Below, one piece after another: positions 38,727 to 50,640 of a DNA stretch of 64,000 nucleotides. The position numbers were made by a program, and so were the translations under genes. The stretch comes from Prostheceraeus crozeri (Eukaryota; Platyhelminthes; Polycladida; Euryleptidae). The notes beneath the pieces were generated by a model. The model searched no databases. It saw only the letters and a list, made by a program, of their open reading frames with translations, and had not been told where the DNA came from. The DNA lies in assembly GCA_907163375.1 (NCBI GenBank), contig CAJQUW010002177.1, forward strand, positions 62,001 through 126,000, written 5' to 3'. How positions within the stretch are numbered: position 1 is the first letter of the stretch; each line of letters opens with the position of its first letter.

Positions 38727-41006
38727 TTAGCCCAACATGCCAATGATGGATGGCATCTGGCGGGGCGAAAAACAACCAAACTTAAAAACGAGGAACCTAT
38801 TCTTGGAGAAGGACGTAATGCAAGAATTAACCAGCAAATTATTCTTATAACCCCGTCCTTTAAAGATATCAAAAATGCCCTTAGCTCTTGATATGAAGGC
38901 GGAAGCATCAGATGAAATCCTAGCGAATCTGATGAGTTGGGCAGTAAAGATGTTTAAGCCAGTGTTCAAAGGCATGTTACTCTCGGGGAAAGTATACAGC
39001 ACCACTGGGAAGCTGAACTCATCAACCCTATGGTAAACCTCTGTGATGTAATGGCCACCATCTTCGATCCTGATTTTTACATCCAAATAATTAACACATT
39101 TGTTGTTGCCCCCGCTTCTGCTAGCCAAGAGATCTACCGGGTAGATTTCAGGAAGGATCTTATCAAAATGTTTGAAGTTAAACACACAAATGTCATCGAC
39201 ATACCTAGTGGTACGAGAGAGAAGTTTGGCTAAGCCAAATCTCTTACTCGCTAGGAGCCCCCTCACAAAATAAAACTCCCTGTAAGCCAAAAACAGGTCA
39301 GCTAAGAGCGAGCTGGAATTCCCACCCATAGGTATGCCTCGAATTTGCTTGAAGACAAGTCCCCCGAAAGTGACAAAAGTGTTATTCAGGATAAAACTAA
39401 TTGCATTAAGGAATTGGGTTTTGGACCAGCAGTGATACCCTCTGTATTTTTTATTCGAGAAGAAGGTTCTATAATAGCCAATGCAAATAAAGCTCTTGGA
39501 ACTGCTAAAAATTAACTCACATAAGTCTTTCAAGGACTCCATAACCTGGTCTAAATTAAGATTCGTATAGAGTGTGGAGAAATCATATACTTGTAAGGAG
39601 TGGCAATTCAAACACGACATCCTGTCAAGGAATTCCCCAGAAGAGTTAATGCTCCAGAAGGCGTTCACACCTGAATTATGCTTGATGGAAAGGCAATAAC
39701 TACTAAACTTGTCCCGGACCAATTGCAAACCTTTGTTCACCAGTATGGCCAAATCTTTGGAAGTGCTGTTCCTTGCACCAGCTATGAATCTACTTTTATA
39801 CGGATTTTTGTGCAATTTAGGTATCCAGAAAAGTTTAGGTAAAACCATAAACTTATCTTTTACCGTTATGCCAAAGGAATCCTTGAGGGTGGTGCAATGT
39901 TCGTCAATTATGTCATTAATGGAAGAAATTACTGGTGCGTAAGTCTGATTACCAACAGCATTGAAACTTTTAAGGTCAAAGCCTAGTTCGTTCAAGAGGA
40001 CAATGAGGTAATACTTCCTACACACAATGACAAAATTGTTGGCGGCCTTATCCGCCGGAGTAATGACGTAATTCTTCTGAAAGTTTGAGATGAAGTTTTT
40101 ACACTCCTTAGATCTTAGTACCTCGTGCGAATGCAAAGATGGAAAGCTAGAACTTAGGAAGGAAATGCGATTTCTAATTATCTTAAGGACAGCCTCCGAC
40201 CAATTCTGGAAGTCAGAATTCTTAAGGGCGTATTTTCTGCAGGACTTTTCAATAAATGCAACTAGTGCATTTTTAACACTGACCCTAACAAAATCCCAAG
40301 ACTTGTGAATAGGCTCTCTATAATTAGTGCCCTTAGCCATCAAATCCCTAAGTTTAGGGTTGGATATAATACTCAAGTCACCAGTAACCACGTGTGAAGT
40401 GGGCTTGTAGCAGAAGATAGAATCAGAACAAAGACAAGGCTTGCTAATAAATTCTCTGATTTCATCAATAGAAGCATTCTTCAAGATCTGGTTGTAATTG
40501 AAGAGCTTCCGACCAATAGGGGTGGTGTATTTAAAGAAAACCTGTAGTGGACATTTACTACGAATTGGATTAGGCAACATACTGTTAACATGTGAATCAG
40601 CGAAAATGGAAGAAACTTTTAAGAGATCTACTTCTTTGCACTCAAAAGGGATAATAATAACTTCCCTGTCGATCTTATCAACGGAATCTTCGACTTTTAA
40701 GAATCTCGAACAGAAGGATTCGACTAGATACGAGCAGGTACCCGGCTTGCTAAGAGTAAAAGCAAGAAGTTGCTTAAGTGTGGTACGACTAAGAGACTTC
40801 AAAGTGATGTAAAATTCGTAAAACATGTTGGAAAAACAAAGGCTATTAATTTTATCGTAGAGAGACTCCAAGCATTTAGCCAAGACATTTCTCTTATTAC
40901 TGCGAATCCCATGCCCTCTAGGTCTTCTAAGGACCGGAGAAGAGAAGTACTGCTTATGTAAGGAACCTTTGGAGACACAACCAAAACCTTGAATTCTATC
41001 TTTCAA
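38727..41006 (-). CDS. Reverse transcriptase of Naiad-like element
   Basis: 759 residues open. Landmarks: VITPADKAANNFVIVC (about 325), WIPKLHKNPYKSRFIAG (about 405), motif A VYDFSTLYTNLNL (about 480), motif B GIPMGGNSSSLLADLFLAY (about 570), motif C RYVDDICVF (about 615), thumb NYLDVKIRI. These are Penelope-type RT features; the long N-terminal extension fits the permuted clade. The frame reads in from IFPLGLKDRIQGFG, the usual linker after GIY-YIG, so this Met is not the true start. Confidence 0.88.
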   Translation of the reverse strand: MKDRIQGFGCVSKGSLHKQYFSSPVLRRPRGHGIRSNKRNVLAKCLESLYDKINSLCFSNMFYEFYITLKSLSRTTLKQLLAFTLSKPGTCSYLVESFCSRFLKVEDSVDKIDREVIIIPFECKEVDLLKVSSIFADSHVNSMLPNPIRSKCPLQVFFKYTTPIGRKLFNYNQILKNASIDEIREFISKPCLCSDSIFCYKPTSHVVTGDLSIISNPKLRDLMAKGTNYREPIHKSWDFVRVSVKNALVAFIEKSCRKYALKNSDFQNWSEAVLKIIRNRISFLSSSFPSLHSHEVLRSKECKNFISNFQKNYVITPADKAANNFVIVCRKYYLIVLLNELGFDLKSFNAVGNQTYAPVISSINDIIDEHCTTLKDSFGITVKDKFMVLPKLFWIPKLHKNPYKSRFIAGARNSTSKDLAILVNKGLQLVRDKFSSYCLSIKHNSGVNAFWSINSSGEFLDRMSCLNCHSLQVYDFSTLYTNLNLDQVMESLKDLCELIFSSSKSFICIGYYRTFFSNKKYRGYHCWSKTQFLNAISFILNNTFVTFGGLVFKQIRGIPMGGNSSSLLADLFLAYREFYFVRGLLASKRFGLAKLLSRTTRYVDDICVFNFKHFDKILPEIYPVDLLASRSGGNNKCVNYLDVKIRIEDGGHYITEVYHRVDEFSFPVVLYTFPESNMPLNTGLNIFTAQLIRFARISSDASAFISRAKGIFDIFKGRGYKNNLLVNSCITSFSKNRFLVFKFGCFSPRQMPSIIGMLG

Positions 41007-41033
41007 GCCAAGTGGGAAGATTGTACATAGTGT

Positions 41034-41327
41034 TTAAATCCAAAAATCCTCCTTCTTCAGAAGCTCCCTATCCCTAAGGTCAGAATTATCAGAGAAGTTG
41101 GAATCTACATGGTCTATAATTTGCAATTTAATGTTGCAAAAATTATGACCATCTTGCCTAAAGTGCTCATAAAGGAAAGTAGTGGGTTTTGAGGATGCAT
41201 GGTGACGGTGACCATTCAACCTAGCATTTAAAGATTGGGTGGTTTTGCCAACATATTGGAACCCGCATTCGCTGCAAGAAATGAGATGGATTACAAAGCT
41301 GGATTTGCAATCGAAAGAACCACTCAA
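41034..41327 (-). pseudogene. GIY-YIG endonuclease part of Naiad-like element
   Basis: VIHLISCSECGFQYVGKTTQSLNARLNGHRHHASS has the GIY-YIG-type fold (I-H-L...YVGKT...R...H). It lies upstream of the RT and was once in one frame with it. The first codon here is not a true start (TTG). Confidence 0.82.
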
Positions 41328-41329
41328 AT

Positions 41330-41569
41330 CTATGAGAAAAGCCTTTCTAGTGGTGTTTGATACGAAAAAGAAGATTTATGTATAGACCCACAACACAAGC
41401 ACCCTTTTCTATTACAACTGTCAATAGAAAAGGAACCCGTGCTATCGGCTACATAAGCCTTTTTCTTAATACTGTAAGGGTAATGGTATCTAACTCTAGA
41501 AGCCGCAAGCAAAGTTTTATTGTTACCCCTTGTCGAATAAGGCAAAATTCTAGGACTATGTGCTCTCAA
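41330..41569 (-). pseudogene. Cysteine-rich N-terminal part of Naiad-like element
   Basis: Encodes SRVRYHYPYSIKKKAYV...SCNRKGCLCCGSI, a Cys cluster preceding GIY-YIG, as in other permuted Penelope-like proteins. Broken from the next part. Confidence 0.7.
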
Positions 41570-41699
41570 AGCCCAAGGGCAACAGGCCGGACTGTAACCT
41601 ATTGGCGAGGGGCTGCCTCGCTGAGGCGGGCGTTAACAGTCAATGGATCTAAACAGACCCTCCCACCTTCACTAGCAATGCCTGGCGATTAGGATTTCG

Positions 41700-42250
41700 G
41701 CCAAATTCCATAATCTTATAACCGGATCAAAACTAGCAGCTAATACAATATTGAAGGCAGTAATAGCTTATCACCTTAATACTTAGAATAACATGGAAGA
41801 AAATTAACGTCGAATCCTAAAAAATGCAAGAGTGAACGAAGAGAAAGATTGATAATAAGATCAAACCAATAAATAAATGGCAAATTGCAATAATAATAAT
41901 AATATGCCTACCAGTAAAATAACTATGAGACCTATTACAAAATAGACCTTGTAAAACCTCATGCAGTATGGCATCTTTGGGAGGCTATTGCTCAGAGAGC
42001 ACATGACAGATTTACGGTGACTTTTGATCTGTTAATAAGCAGAATCTAAACTACGTGTATGCCAGTTTTCAGGTACCACGAATTTTGTCCGGGTTAAAGC
42101 CTAGTTTTCTTGGACTAATAGTAGAAATCAATGACTCACAGAATCCTACTGGTGATAGCAATCAGCTTGATATCTAGCGCTGTAAGTTGTTAAGGTGTCA
42201 TACATTTCCTGTGCGTGTTTGTAACAAGCAGCTCATCTCTTTTTGCGATT
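41700..42250. other. Intronic spacer between Naiad-like element and piggyBac
   Basis: No frame or repeat recognised apart from short AT-rich runs. Confidence 0.4.
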
Positions 42251-43960
42251 GAATGGCCTCGACAATTGAAAATGCATAGAGTAAGAAGATATGCGCAGAG
42301 GAAGCTCTGAGCCGACTGTTCAGTATCGAATCTAATTCATCGAATGCTCAAGATAATGAAGAAGTGTACGGAGATGCTTCAGATGCCTGCGTGAATCCCG
42401 ATGGTGATCAATCAGTTACCATTTCGGAGCACGACGATGACGGTGATATTGAGATGTATACTAATGAGAGTGATCCTGACCACGACGACGACGAAGATCA
42501 AAATGTTGAGCCTTTGGAAAATGTGAACTTAACTTCAGTCAATGGAATAGTGTATAGAGATTATCCCTTTGTTCAACGTTGACGTCACCGCAATATTATT
42601 GAACCTGAACATCAAGCTCGAAGTCTAGCTCGTCATCAGTCTTCAGAGAAAGCTTTTAGTATTTTCTTTACTCCTGAAATTGTCTTTGAATTTCAGAGAC
42701 ATATTAATAGAAATGCCACGGATCTACGCCGCATAGTGCTGAATGTTCGAAATTTCATGACTAATTGCCTTTACGGTGAGGTGCGAGCATGCATCGGTCT
42801 TTTGATAAGAACATCGGGACAACATGACTGATGTGAATGAGTTGTGGAATCGAAGAGAGGGACGACCTCTCTTTCGCGCAACAAAGTCATAGAATCGCTT
42901 TATTTTTTTCCTTCGATGTGCGAGGTTTGACAACGATTGGCAACTGATAGACTTGCAGCCATTACTGTTGTTTGGAAGCTATTCGTCGTTAATCTCCGTA
43001 GACACTATATTTCTGGTAAAACACTCACAGTTGATGAGCAACTGGTGGGATATCGAGGCTATATCCCTGGACGTAGGCCTACATACATTCCATCCAAGCC
43101 AGCAAAGTATGCTCTCAAGGTGTTTTGGCTTGCCGAAGCCCATACCGGTTTTGCTTTGAATGCAATTATTTACACTGGCTGTGAGAGAAATTCTGTACCC
43201 CATCGCAATCTGAGTCAAGATGTGGTAACTGAACTTGTCAGACCATATTATGCAACCGGAAGGGAGGTGGTAACCGACAATATTTTCACCTCAGTCATGC
43301 TGTGTCTCTTCTTGAGCACAGCAATGCGCTGTTGGGAACTATAAGATCTCATCGCCGTGAGATTCCCGAGCAACTGAAGTCCAAAAGACGAGAGGTAGGA
43401 TCAAATATCTTTGTTCACTATCACAAAACTAGATTGTTTTGGTTTCTCACATTTCAAAGAGAAACAAGAATGCAATATTATTGAACTCAAGTAATTGCGG
43501 AAAGACAGTCATTGAGGAGTAAAAGAATAATCAGCCATGATCTTGGATTACAACAGAGGCAAAGCAGATGTTCATCAGCTGAATCAAAATGTCGACGAGT
43601 TCCTAGAAGAAAGACTGTTCGATGGCCGATGATCGTATTCTATAACATGCTTGATGTTGCGGCATACAATGCCTTCATCTTGGGGAAAATGGATTCTACA
43701 ACCTTGACTCGTAGAGAAATCCTGAAGTCTCTATCCTTCCAATTAGTTGAAGACCATGCCAAACATTGTCATGTGCGAAATGTAAAGTTGCCGAAGCAGA
43801 TCGCCGATGCTGGAATTCTAATCGGCTTCAGAACACAACACATAGAGGGATCAAACAGACCAGGTGAAAATTCGATCCGTCACTGCAGCGGCTGCTATAA
43901 AAGCAGAAGATGTGATTTCTGCCACAAAGCGGTGTGCCCCCAACATAGAGTAATGTAGAA
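42250..43960 (+). pseudogene. piggyBac-family transposase remnant
   Basis: A decayed transposase readable in pieces: acidic N-terminus (SEHDDDGDIEMY, 42364-42582), then HINRNATDLRRIVLNVRNF (about 42690-42760), ACIGLLIR (about 42790), RLATDRLAAITVVWKLF...TVDEQLVGYRGYIPG...YIPSKPAKYALKVFWLAEAHTGFALNAIIYTG (42937-43344), VVTDNIFTS, and the C-terminal WPMIVFYNMLDVAAYNAFILG with a Cys-rich end (CSGCYKSRRCDFCHKAVCPQH, 43512-43958). The core DDD-region landmarks and the C-terminal zinc-binding cluster identify piggyBac. Several frameshifts and stops (after about 42582, 42830 and 42925, near 43340, near 43485) make it inactive. Terminal repeats and TTAA sites were not identified. Confidence 0.88.
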
Positions 43961-45269
43961 AGTGTGTAGGTGTCTTTCTTGTTGAAGACAGTTCATAGGC
44001 TATTAAAGTTGTCGTGCACGTGATAGAATTTTGATGCTTCTATTTTTAATCTTGATAAAGATACATCTGTCTTATCACATGTCTAACTTGTTTTTGATTG
44101 TATAATGACATTTGCAATATTTACCATAATAAACTACAATAGTTTACGTACGTTTTACATTTCACAGTATATAATGAGTCTTAATTCATCAGTTTAACAT
44201 CCTATCTCTATGTCAAAATCTCGCTATGTAGAAATGTGGCATGGGTATATTGAAAAATAAGTTTTAGCTCAAAATATGTCATCGGAACATACGAGATCAA
44301 TGAAAGTCAAATTTTACTGTGAAGTTACATTTTGTACCTACGTATATGGTTGAAGGTGTAAACCTTACTCATATGGATAGGGGTTAATACTTGAATTTTG
44401 TTCTTTACTTTCAGGGTTATCATCAAACTGAATCGAATCGTCTTGAGGTTATGCAGCGCCGAATTAATCTGTGTTTCATTTGGTGTTCGCTGAGGCGTGA
44501 TCTCTGACAGGTTTGCGAAAAATTATGAAATATGAACACATTCTCCATGGTTCGCTATCACCAAGATCGGAACTGATGATGCAAAAAATTCAATTTCAAA
44601 CAAATCAGACAAGTTGGTCAAAATCGATGTCACCATTGAACAACTAAATATATCGCAGTCAGGAAAATTTAGCCAATGCAACATCAAAATAACTGAAGAA
44701 AAATTATTAATGGACGCCTACCAATTATCAAGATCAGGCCTCTTGTTTGTGCATTCATGTGTGTGTTCTAGAATAGGCCTACAGTTCATTATTTCTTTCT
44801 TCGATTAATCATTCATAAGAAGAAACAAATCTGCAACTCACTAAATTTCGCAGATTGATGCTTCATGAACGATCTAATCAATAATCAATGCTCTCATCAA
44901 TTTTGTCGTTGAGCATTTTGGGGCAAATCTTTTTTGTTAAGAAGTTTTCTTGAGTTCTTGTTTACTTCAATTTTGTGAGGTATGAACTTAAACTTCTACA
45001 ATAAATTCCCATTGAACATAGCGCTATTCCACAATCCCAGTCTCTTCCACACCCAAGTTTCTGTAGTGACGATGTGGTTTTGTTTTGTTCGTCTGTTCAA
45101 CACATTGCTTTGTTCAACCTCAACGAAGATTTTAATTTGCATTTGCACATCTGCTGAAACTCAAACTGAAGATGCAATACTAAGATATCAAAACATGTGA
45201 CTTCTGTGAAGACCCTGATTGGATACCTTGATAACTGCTATCGAGCAAGCGACTTCATATTCTGATTTT

Positions 45270-45322
45270 ACTGGCACTGAGGCTGTGACAGAGCCACGAA
45301 ACGTCTGCCTTTGTAAATAGTT
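45270..45322 (+). mobile_element. Penelope-like terminal-repeat fragment with hammerhead-like motif
   Basis: CTGAGGCTGTGACAGAGCC followed by ACGAAACGTCTGCC and TTTGTAAATAGTTTT. The order (CTGA box, GGCT/AGCC stem, GAAACGTC, GTAAATAG) parallels 4588-4635 in Penelope-like element 1, but the box deviates from CUGANGA. A short relic; the MITE that follows abuts it. Confidence 0.5.
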
Positions 45323-45325
45323 TTA

Positions 45326-45938
45326 GGGCCGATTTTTAAAACGAGGGCTAAGTTAAGCCGCGGCTCAATGCGCAGTTAGGCCACGGTCTAACAAACTTTC
45401 ACTTAATAAAACACGACTTTTAAAGCCGTGGGCTCACTCTCGTAGCCGCGGCTTTTGATTTTCTCTCTCGTAGCCGCGGCTCTCTTTTTTTTGTCAAAGT
45501 TAGACCTCGGCAAAGGCAGGTCTAAGTGCTGGTGAGCTACGGGTTTTCATCCATATAAAGCGGGATTTCGATCATTAAGGACGGAAGTAGAATAAATTAC
45601 TTGAAGTTGAGACAGCAAATTCGCGAAAGGCAGGAGAGATTTCGATGTTCGACTCCATGTTCGATGAAAGAATTCCAGAAACCTCTATTCGATATCGTTC
45701 TTGATAATTCAATCCAATCAGATAGTGACCTTGATTGAAATGACATCAAGATGACGTCAGAGTTAACGTTTCATCGGTGTGGCTGATGTGTCAGAGATAG
45801 ACCACGGCTCAAAGCCACGACTTCGGTAGGCCGCGGTTCATCCTCGTTTTATAAAGGCAAAGATAAGCCGTGGCCTAGTGAGGCCGTGGCGTTTCATGAT
45901 CCGCGGCTTAACTTAGCCCTCGTTTTAAAAATCGGCCC
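45326..45938. mobile_element. Harbinger-type MITE (613 bp)
   Basis: Terminal inverted repeats of about 38 bp: GGGCCGATTTTTAAAACGAG at the left and its complement at the right, with subterminal AGCCGCGG/CCGCGGCT words. The flanks TTA and TTG fit a 3-bp TWA-type duplication with one change. No coding capacity. Confidence 0.8.
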
Positions 45939-46717
45939 TTGCCCTCAGCTTTTATTTTGAATTACAAGTGGATGAAAACAGTGGGAGAGACTTTTCACTA
46001 CAAAACTGCTATGACCAATCACCTCCCGCATGCCACAATCAATTATTTAACGTCGAATTTTCTTCAAGTTAATTTGCGTGTACGTGACTACCAAATCTAT
46101 GTTTAGTAATGCTTTACATCCTCAGATTCTAGTGATTATTCTATTACTGTATACTAGACTCGTACAGTGCAGTAAAAGTAGACAGTACACTATAATATCA
46201 ATCAGAGTGATACTTAGGATGAAAATACACGAGGTTTAGTAATAGTTTGACCCTCCACTAAACTTCTGCTCGACTGACATTGATAGCCTATTATAAAGGA
46301 TTGAAATATTTTGTCGTTAGATCTGGTGATCGCTGAGAGGTTTTCCTCACAGCTCATTTGTAGAGATGACAAACAGAAAAATTAATTTTCAGATAAGCAA
46401 TTCATTCCACTGATGAGGCAATAATTTTATTCATGTTGTCAAAAACATTGAAGGAAAGTTAGATGGACTACACAAGACGCGGGCATTCATCTTGGTTTAT
46501 CTTCTTAAACTGAGCCAGTGACGGGCGCAATCAATCGCGCCGAAATTGATTCGCGCCCTGAGTTGAGCCTCATTACCAGCAAGCCATAAATGCTGCTAAA
46601 ATTCAATTAGTGATGGGATATATATACTTTTTAGCTTTTATATTGCAATCACTTCATTTTACATAATAGCCCCTAAGAGTTTGGATTCAGTGTGGATAGT
46701 TAAATTGTTATACTCAC

Positions 46718-46802
46718 ATAATATTTCTCCAGGAGTGCCAAGTCGGAAGAACCGATGATTCACTCTTTGAAGAGCTCCTTTGCTGACACGTGCAACTCGT
46801 CT
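46718..46802 (-). CDS. M14 zinc carboxypeptidase, penultimate exon
   Basis: 85 nt, acceptor CTATTCAACAG and donor GTGAGT. Encodes RRVARVSKGALQRVNHRFFRLGTPGEIL plus the first base of a Tyr codon completed by the last exon (ILY|DASGS). The sequence fits the ...VAxAxxALxxVxGxxYxxGxxxxxxY segment of the family, ending with the specificity-pocket Tyr (Tyr248 in bovine CPA). Confidence 0.87.
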
Positions 46803-48480
46803 CTGTTGAATAGATAAAAGAGCCAGTACAGAAATATTCGTACGCTGTCGAATGGTCACTTTGGATTTTTATGCAAAACATTAAAGACAAATTATATTCA
46901 AAGTTTGCATGATTTTCACAATTCCGTTTGCAGGTATTTTTCACAGCTGGGATGAGCGGATCACTGATTACAATTTCCCAGCACTGGTGCTATGCGGTGC
47001 GTCTACATGTACCTCCCATTTTCTTCTACCTGATTTTCTGAGGTTATTTACAATTGCTCCAATGAAAAATTGACCCCAATTGGGTTGTTGATATTGAATC
47101 AACGCCTCTCTTTTTCCCTGAGTGTATTTCACTTTGCATATCGGGTAATATTCAGACTGAAGATGCAATACTGAAATATCGAGGCTGTGACTTCTATTAG
47201 ACTTTATTAAGCTTGAGACATATTTGCTATTTTCAAAAAATAATGCAATTGTCTATCTTTTTTGAAAGAACTTAAGTGATGCACATTCTCTAACTTATCT
47301 TTCACTATTTGAAATATAGATCAATTGATTGAGTCACACGGGAGGCGATTTATCATATGATACGTGGCTTAGACAAACAAAAGATAAGTGCTCTCCTAAA
47401 GCTTTTATTCGCATTGAAAATTATGGACAATCGTACACATTACATAAGCATACAGTTTCCTTATTGCCAAGCAAAATGTGCTTGTTCTTCCACGAGGAAC
47501 AAAGTTTAGTCTTTGCAATCAAGTACGAGGCCCTTCGGTCTGACAACGCCGACAATCATCTGACAAATTCATTTGCGAGTACATATTTTAACAAGAGATT
47601 AGTAGCGCAATTTCTTCAATTACTCAGCAATTCATTTGGGCTGTTTTGTCATCACTGTTAAAGTGGCGGATTCTACCTGCTTTCTATGTGATACTCCACC
47701 CAGATTTTGTCAAGAATCCGGTAATAAATACTTCTATTAAGCGTGTGCTTCATCTAGCTTAGGGTTGCACAGCTTGCTTTCGCTGAGGGCAATTTTTCTG
47801 ATAAAATGTTGGCGGGCCACTTTCATTATTCGTTTTAGATTTGTGCAATTTTTCAGGTGCAAAAGTTTTTCAAATAATTTAAAATTCATTAACCTTAGAT
47901 TGAATTAGCTTAAATATCAACTTCAATTTCATTCATGAATTATTTGCAAATGATTTAAAACAATGTAGTTTCGAGTGAAGAGTCCACTAAATGCAAGTTT
48001 TTATAATCAGTTGCATGTAATCGTGGTTATCCTTGCTAGACTCCTGTGATCGATCCTGATTTGGCGCTTTTTCTGTTTGGCGACTCCCAATAATATTGGC
48101 ACCGGCCGATTCGTCATGCTGTTCGCTGTCTATTGGTCGATTTTTTGCTTTCTTGAGAGTCACTCCCCGCTCGAGTTTTCCAATTTCTTGGGTTTTGCAT
48201 TATCTTCGTGAATGTTAATCAATCTCGCCGGTTGCTTACATTCCACTTGCATCATTAGATTTCCGCAGTGTCCCTTCTGGATCTATTCATAGAGTGTCCG
48301 TGTTTCTTCTATAACCTTGGTTGTGTGTTGAAATCGATTGGGCTTCTACTTGCCCTTTGCAACGCAGTTGCGCATGTGTGATGCTTTTATCGCTTGTAAC
48401 TGATCGATCAACCGAGATTATCTGTCAAAGTGGCTCTTCATAGCAACACTTGATCATTTCCTAATTCAGGACTGGTGATG
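46803..48480. other. Intron 3' side, no gene recognised
   Basis: Noncoding. About 47130-47200 (AGACTGAAGATGCAATACTGAAATATC) resembles 45160-45200, so a dispersed repeat is shared by both places. Confidence 0.45.
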
Positions 48481-48485
48481 CTAAA

Positions 48486-48835
48486 ATGTCCGGTTAGCGG
48501 ACAGCGGTCATTTTGGCCTACTTTTTGGCCGCGTAGAGACGACCTGGAACCACTGCCACTCGACTCAGCACGGTCGACTGAACCTCAAAACTGAATTTCG
48601 GGTGGAAAAAACTTTTCTCTGCCTCCCCCGTCCCTTCTGAAAGATGTTTCTGAGTCTAAGAATCATGGTGTTGGCTAATCGACTTTGGCTGGAAAAATGA
48701 CTTGTAAGTTTTTCAATCTGCACCCCTATGTCCGGTTATAGGACAGGGCCATTTTGACCCACTTCCTGGACTCGCATAGTTGCGGGATCACCGCTATTCG
48801 ATTCAGCGTGCTTGACTACCTCTTGGAGGACCTTA
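48486..48835. repeat. Diverged tandem pair, about 240-bp period
   Basis: TGTCCGGTTAGCGGACAGCGG...GGCCTACTTTTTGG near 48486 and TGTCCGGTTATAGGACAGGGCC...GACCCACTTCCTGG near 48730 are related. GC content rises from here to about 51.9 kb. Confidence 0.5.
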
Positions 48836-50388
48836 CTTAGTCAAATTCTAGTTAGTTCCGTTTCGAGTCCGCGAAGGATTCTAACTTAGAAAATTTTGGC
48901 ACTTCTCCCCTCCTGAACAAAGATGTCTAAAGACCGGTTGGGACTGGTAAAAAGTGGGGCAAGCCGTATGATTTTTGAATCCTCTCATCGAGACGCATTC
49001 AACGGTAACACTCCCAGACTGTATTCGGAACTTGGGTTTTCTCGCTCCACATTGGCCGGTGCGGTGTGCCTCTGCTAATACCGTTTCAGTTTGCGCTTCT
49101 TCCGTTCTGAAGGATATATAAGGAACGCCGTCTCGTCGTGTTTTCATTCTGTCGCTCGCTGATATATCAAACTGACTGACTGCCGATATATATTCTTCAA
49201 CGAAGACGGTGTCTGCCACAGATCCCACCATTTCGCCGGTAAAGCAGATCGGACAATTTTGGTATCGCTACTCTTCCTATCAGGGAGGCCGTTTTGCTGT
49301 TCAGACACCTGAGTATTTTGCCGGTCCACCAAAGCGGTCCTTCGCTAATGACTCGCGTTCGCTCCCAGTACCGAAGACTTCTCTCCAGGATTTATTTACA
49401 GTGGACACCTTTGTTGAGAGTCTTCTCAGTTACCCGCCAACGCGCCGAAGATCTGGCATGATGAGTGCAGGAATGTTGAAGATCTTTTCCGTGTCTTCGA
49501 TTACACCTGCGACCGCTTATTAATCAAGATGGCGGACGATGTCCGTATATTTGACACAGATCGGAAGCCGGTGGGTGTGGACGAATTTGGGCACGGATGC
49601 TACACATGTCTCATACTTGTGTATGGTGTATACATGGGGTCGCATGCAGAGAAGGTGGACAAGTTTGCCTCGCTCCAGTTAGCGATTACACAAGTATTAT
49701 ATACGGCGCAAAGTCTACCACCACAGGCGTGCATGTTTCTCCCGCCCAGTCCTCCTGCAGTGGATACGGACATGGAGGTGGTGACAACAGCGCCGCCCCA
49801 TCCCTAGCGTCCCTGCTGGATTAAATAGATTTATCGCGGGTAGATGAAGCAATTTCCCAGCACCAGGAGCAGCACCAGGAGTCGGAGACACCAATGAAAA
49901 GTGGTGTGGGTAAGCGCAAGGCCAAGAGCAGGAAACGCATAAGCGGCCGGCAACCGGACAGTCATTCAGAATGGGCGAAGGAGCTGCTGCTGGAGTGCGT
50001 TAAGGAGGACGGGCCTTCACAATTCCCAACTCCAGATGAGGAGGAGTTGCATTTCCAGTACCTAGCCAGGGCGCTGCCAAATTGTGTGAAGAGATTGTCC
50101 CGATTGGATGACAAAATATGATCAGGGGACATTCCGATGGCCAACCGAGTCAAACGCCAGCGCGAAGCTGATAAATTATATCCCAACCACAGCTGCTAAT
50201 AAACTCTGTGGTAAAAAGGTAAAACAGGATTGATCGTTTCTTCTTGTCATTATTATTATTTCCATTCCCTATTATGAATATGCATAGTTAACATTTGATA
50301 TTTTCCTTTTAACTTTGACTATTCTAGGGAAAGCAAAAAGTTGTAGTGGGTGTGTGAGAGAATTTTATTCTTTATGGTCACAAACACA

Positions 50389-50640
50389 TTAGTCTTTGTA
50401 TAGGCTAATAAGGGTTTTAATCAAGTGTATAGCAGCCTCCACAACTTGATCCAACGTTTCGGTTCCATCAATGATGTAGGAAGAATTATTATTAGCTAGC
50501 CAGGCTTCATGTACGTCGTGTAACGATTCTAGCCATGCTAAAGTAAATTCGTTTGACTACAAGTTGTGTGTAGATTTCCACTGCAGGACACACACATAAC
50601 ATAGTCGTGGTGCTGTTCTCAGATAGATGGAATGATCAAT
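50389..50640 (-). pseudogene. Deoxynucleoside-kinase-like C-terminal fragment
   Basis: The minus strand encodes IYLRTAPRLCYVC, then FTLAWLESLHDVHEAWL, then IIDGTETLDQVVEAAIHLIKTL. This follows the C-terminal pattern of dNK/dCK/thymidine kinases (IYLRTxPExC..., YLExLHxxHExWL, ...VLVxDxxxxxE...). The P-loop part was not found nearby. Broken. It could be viral or a processed host gene. Confidence 0.55.

Larger units (their letters stand above)
38490..41700 (-). mobile_element. Penelope-like retroelement 2, permuted (Naiad-like), about 3.2 kb
   Basis: On the minus strand the order is Cys-rich N-terminus (41330-41569), GIY-YIG endonuclease (41034-41327), then reverse transcriptase (38727-41006). 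GIY-YIG before RT is the reverse of canonical Penelope elements and is the hallmark of the Naiad/Chlamys permuted clade. GC-richer flanks (38500-38700 and 41570-41700) are probably its untranslated ends. The frame is split into three pieces. Ends and target duplication were not resolved. Confidence 0.85.
35241..46717 (-). other. Carboxypeptidase intron with nested transposons
   Basis: 11.5-kb intron, GT at 46717 and AG at 35242-35241. It contains the Naiad-like element, the piggyBac remnant, a Penelope-like fragment and a Harbinger-type MITE. 35250-38490 and 43970-45270 hold nothing else recognised. Confidence 0.8.

Noticed and set aside
39030-40961. Several plus-strand frames across the Naiad-like element
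   Set aside because: All are antisense shadows of the reverse transcriptase.
45270-45322. A functional hammerhead ribozyme
   Set aside because: The CTGAGGC box deviates from CUGANGA; kept only as a Penelope-like fragment.
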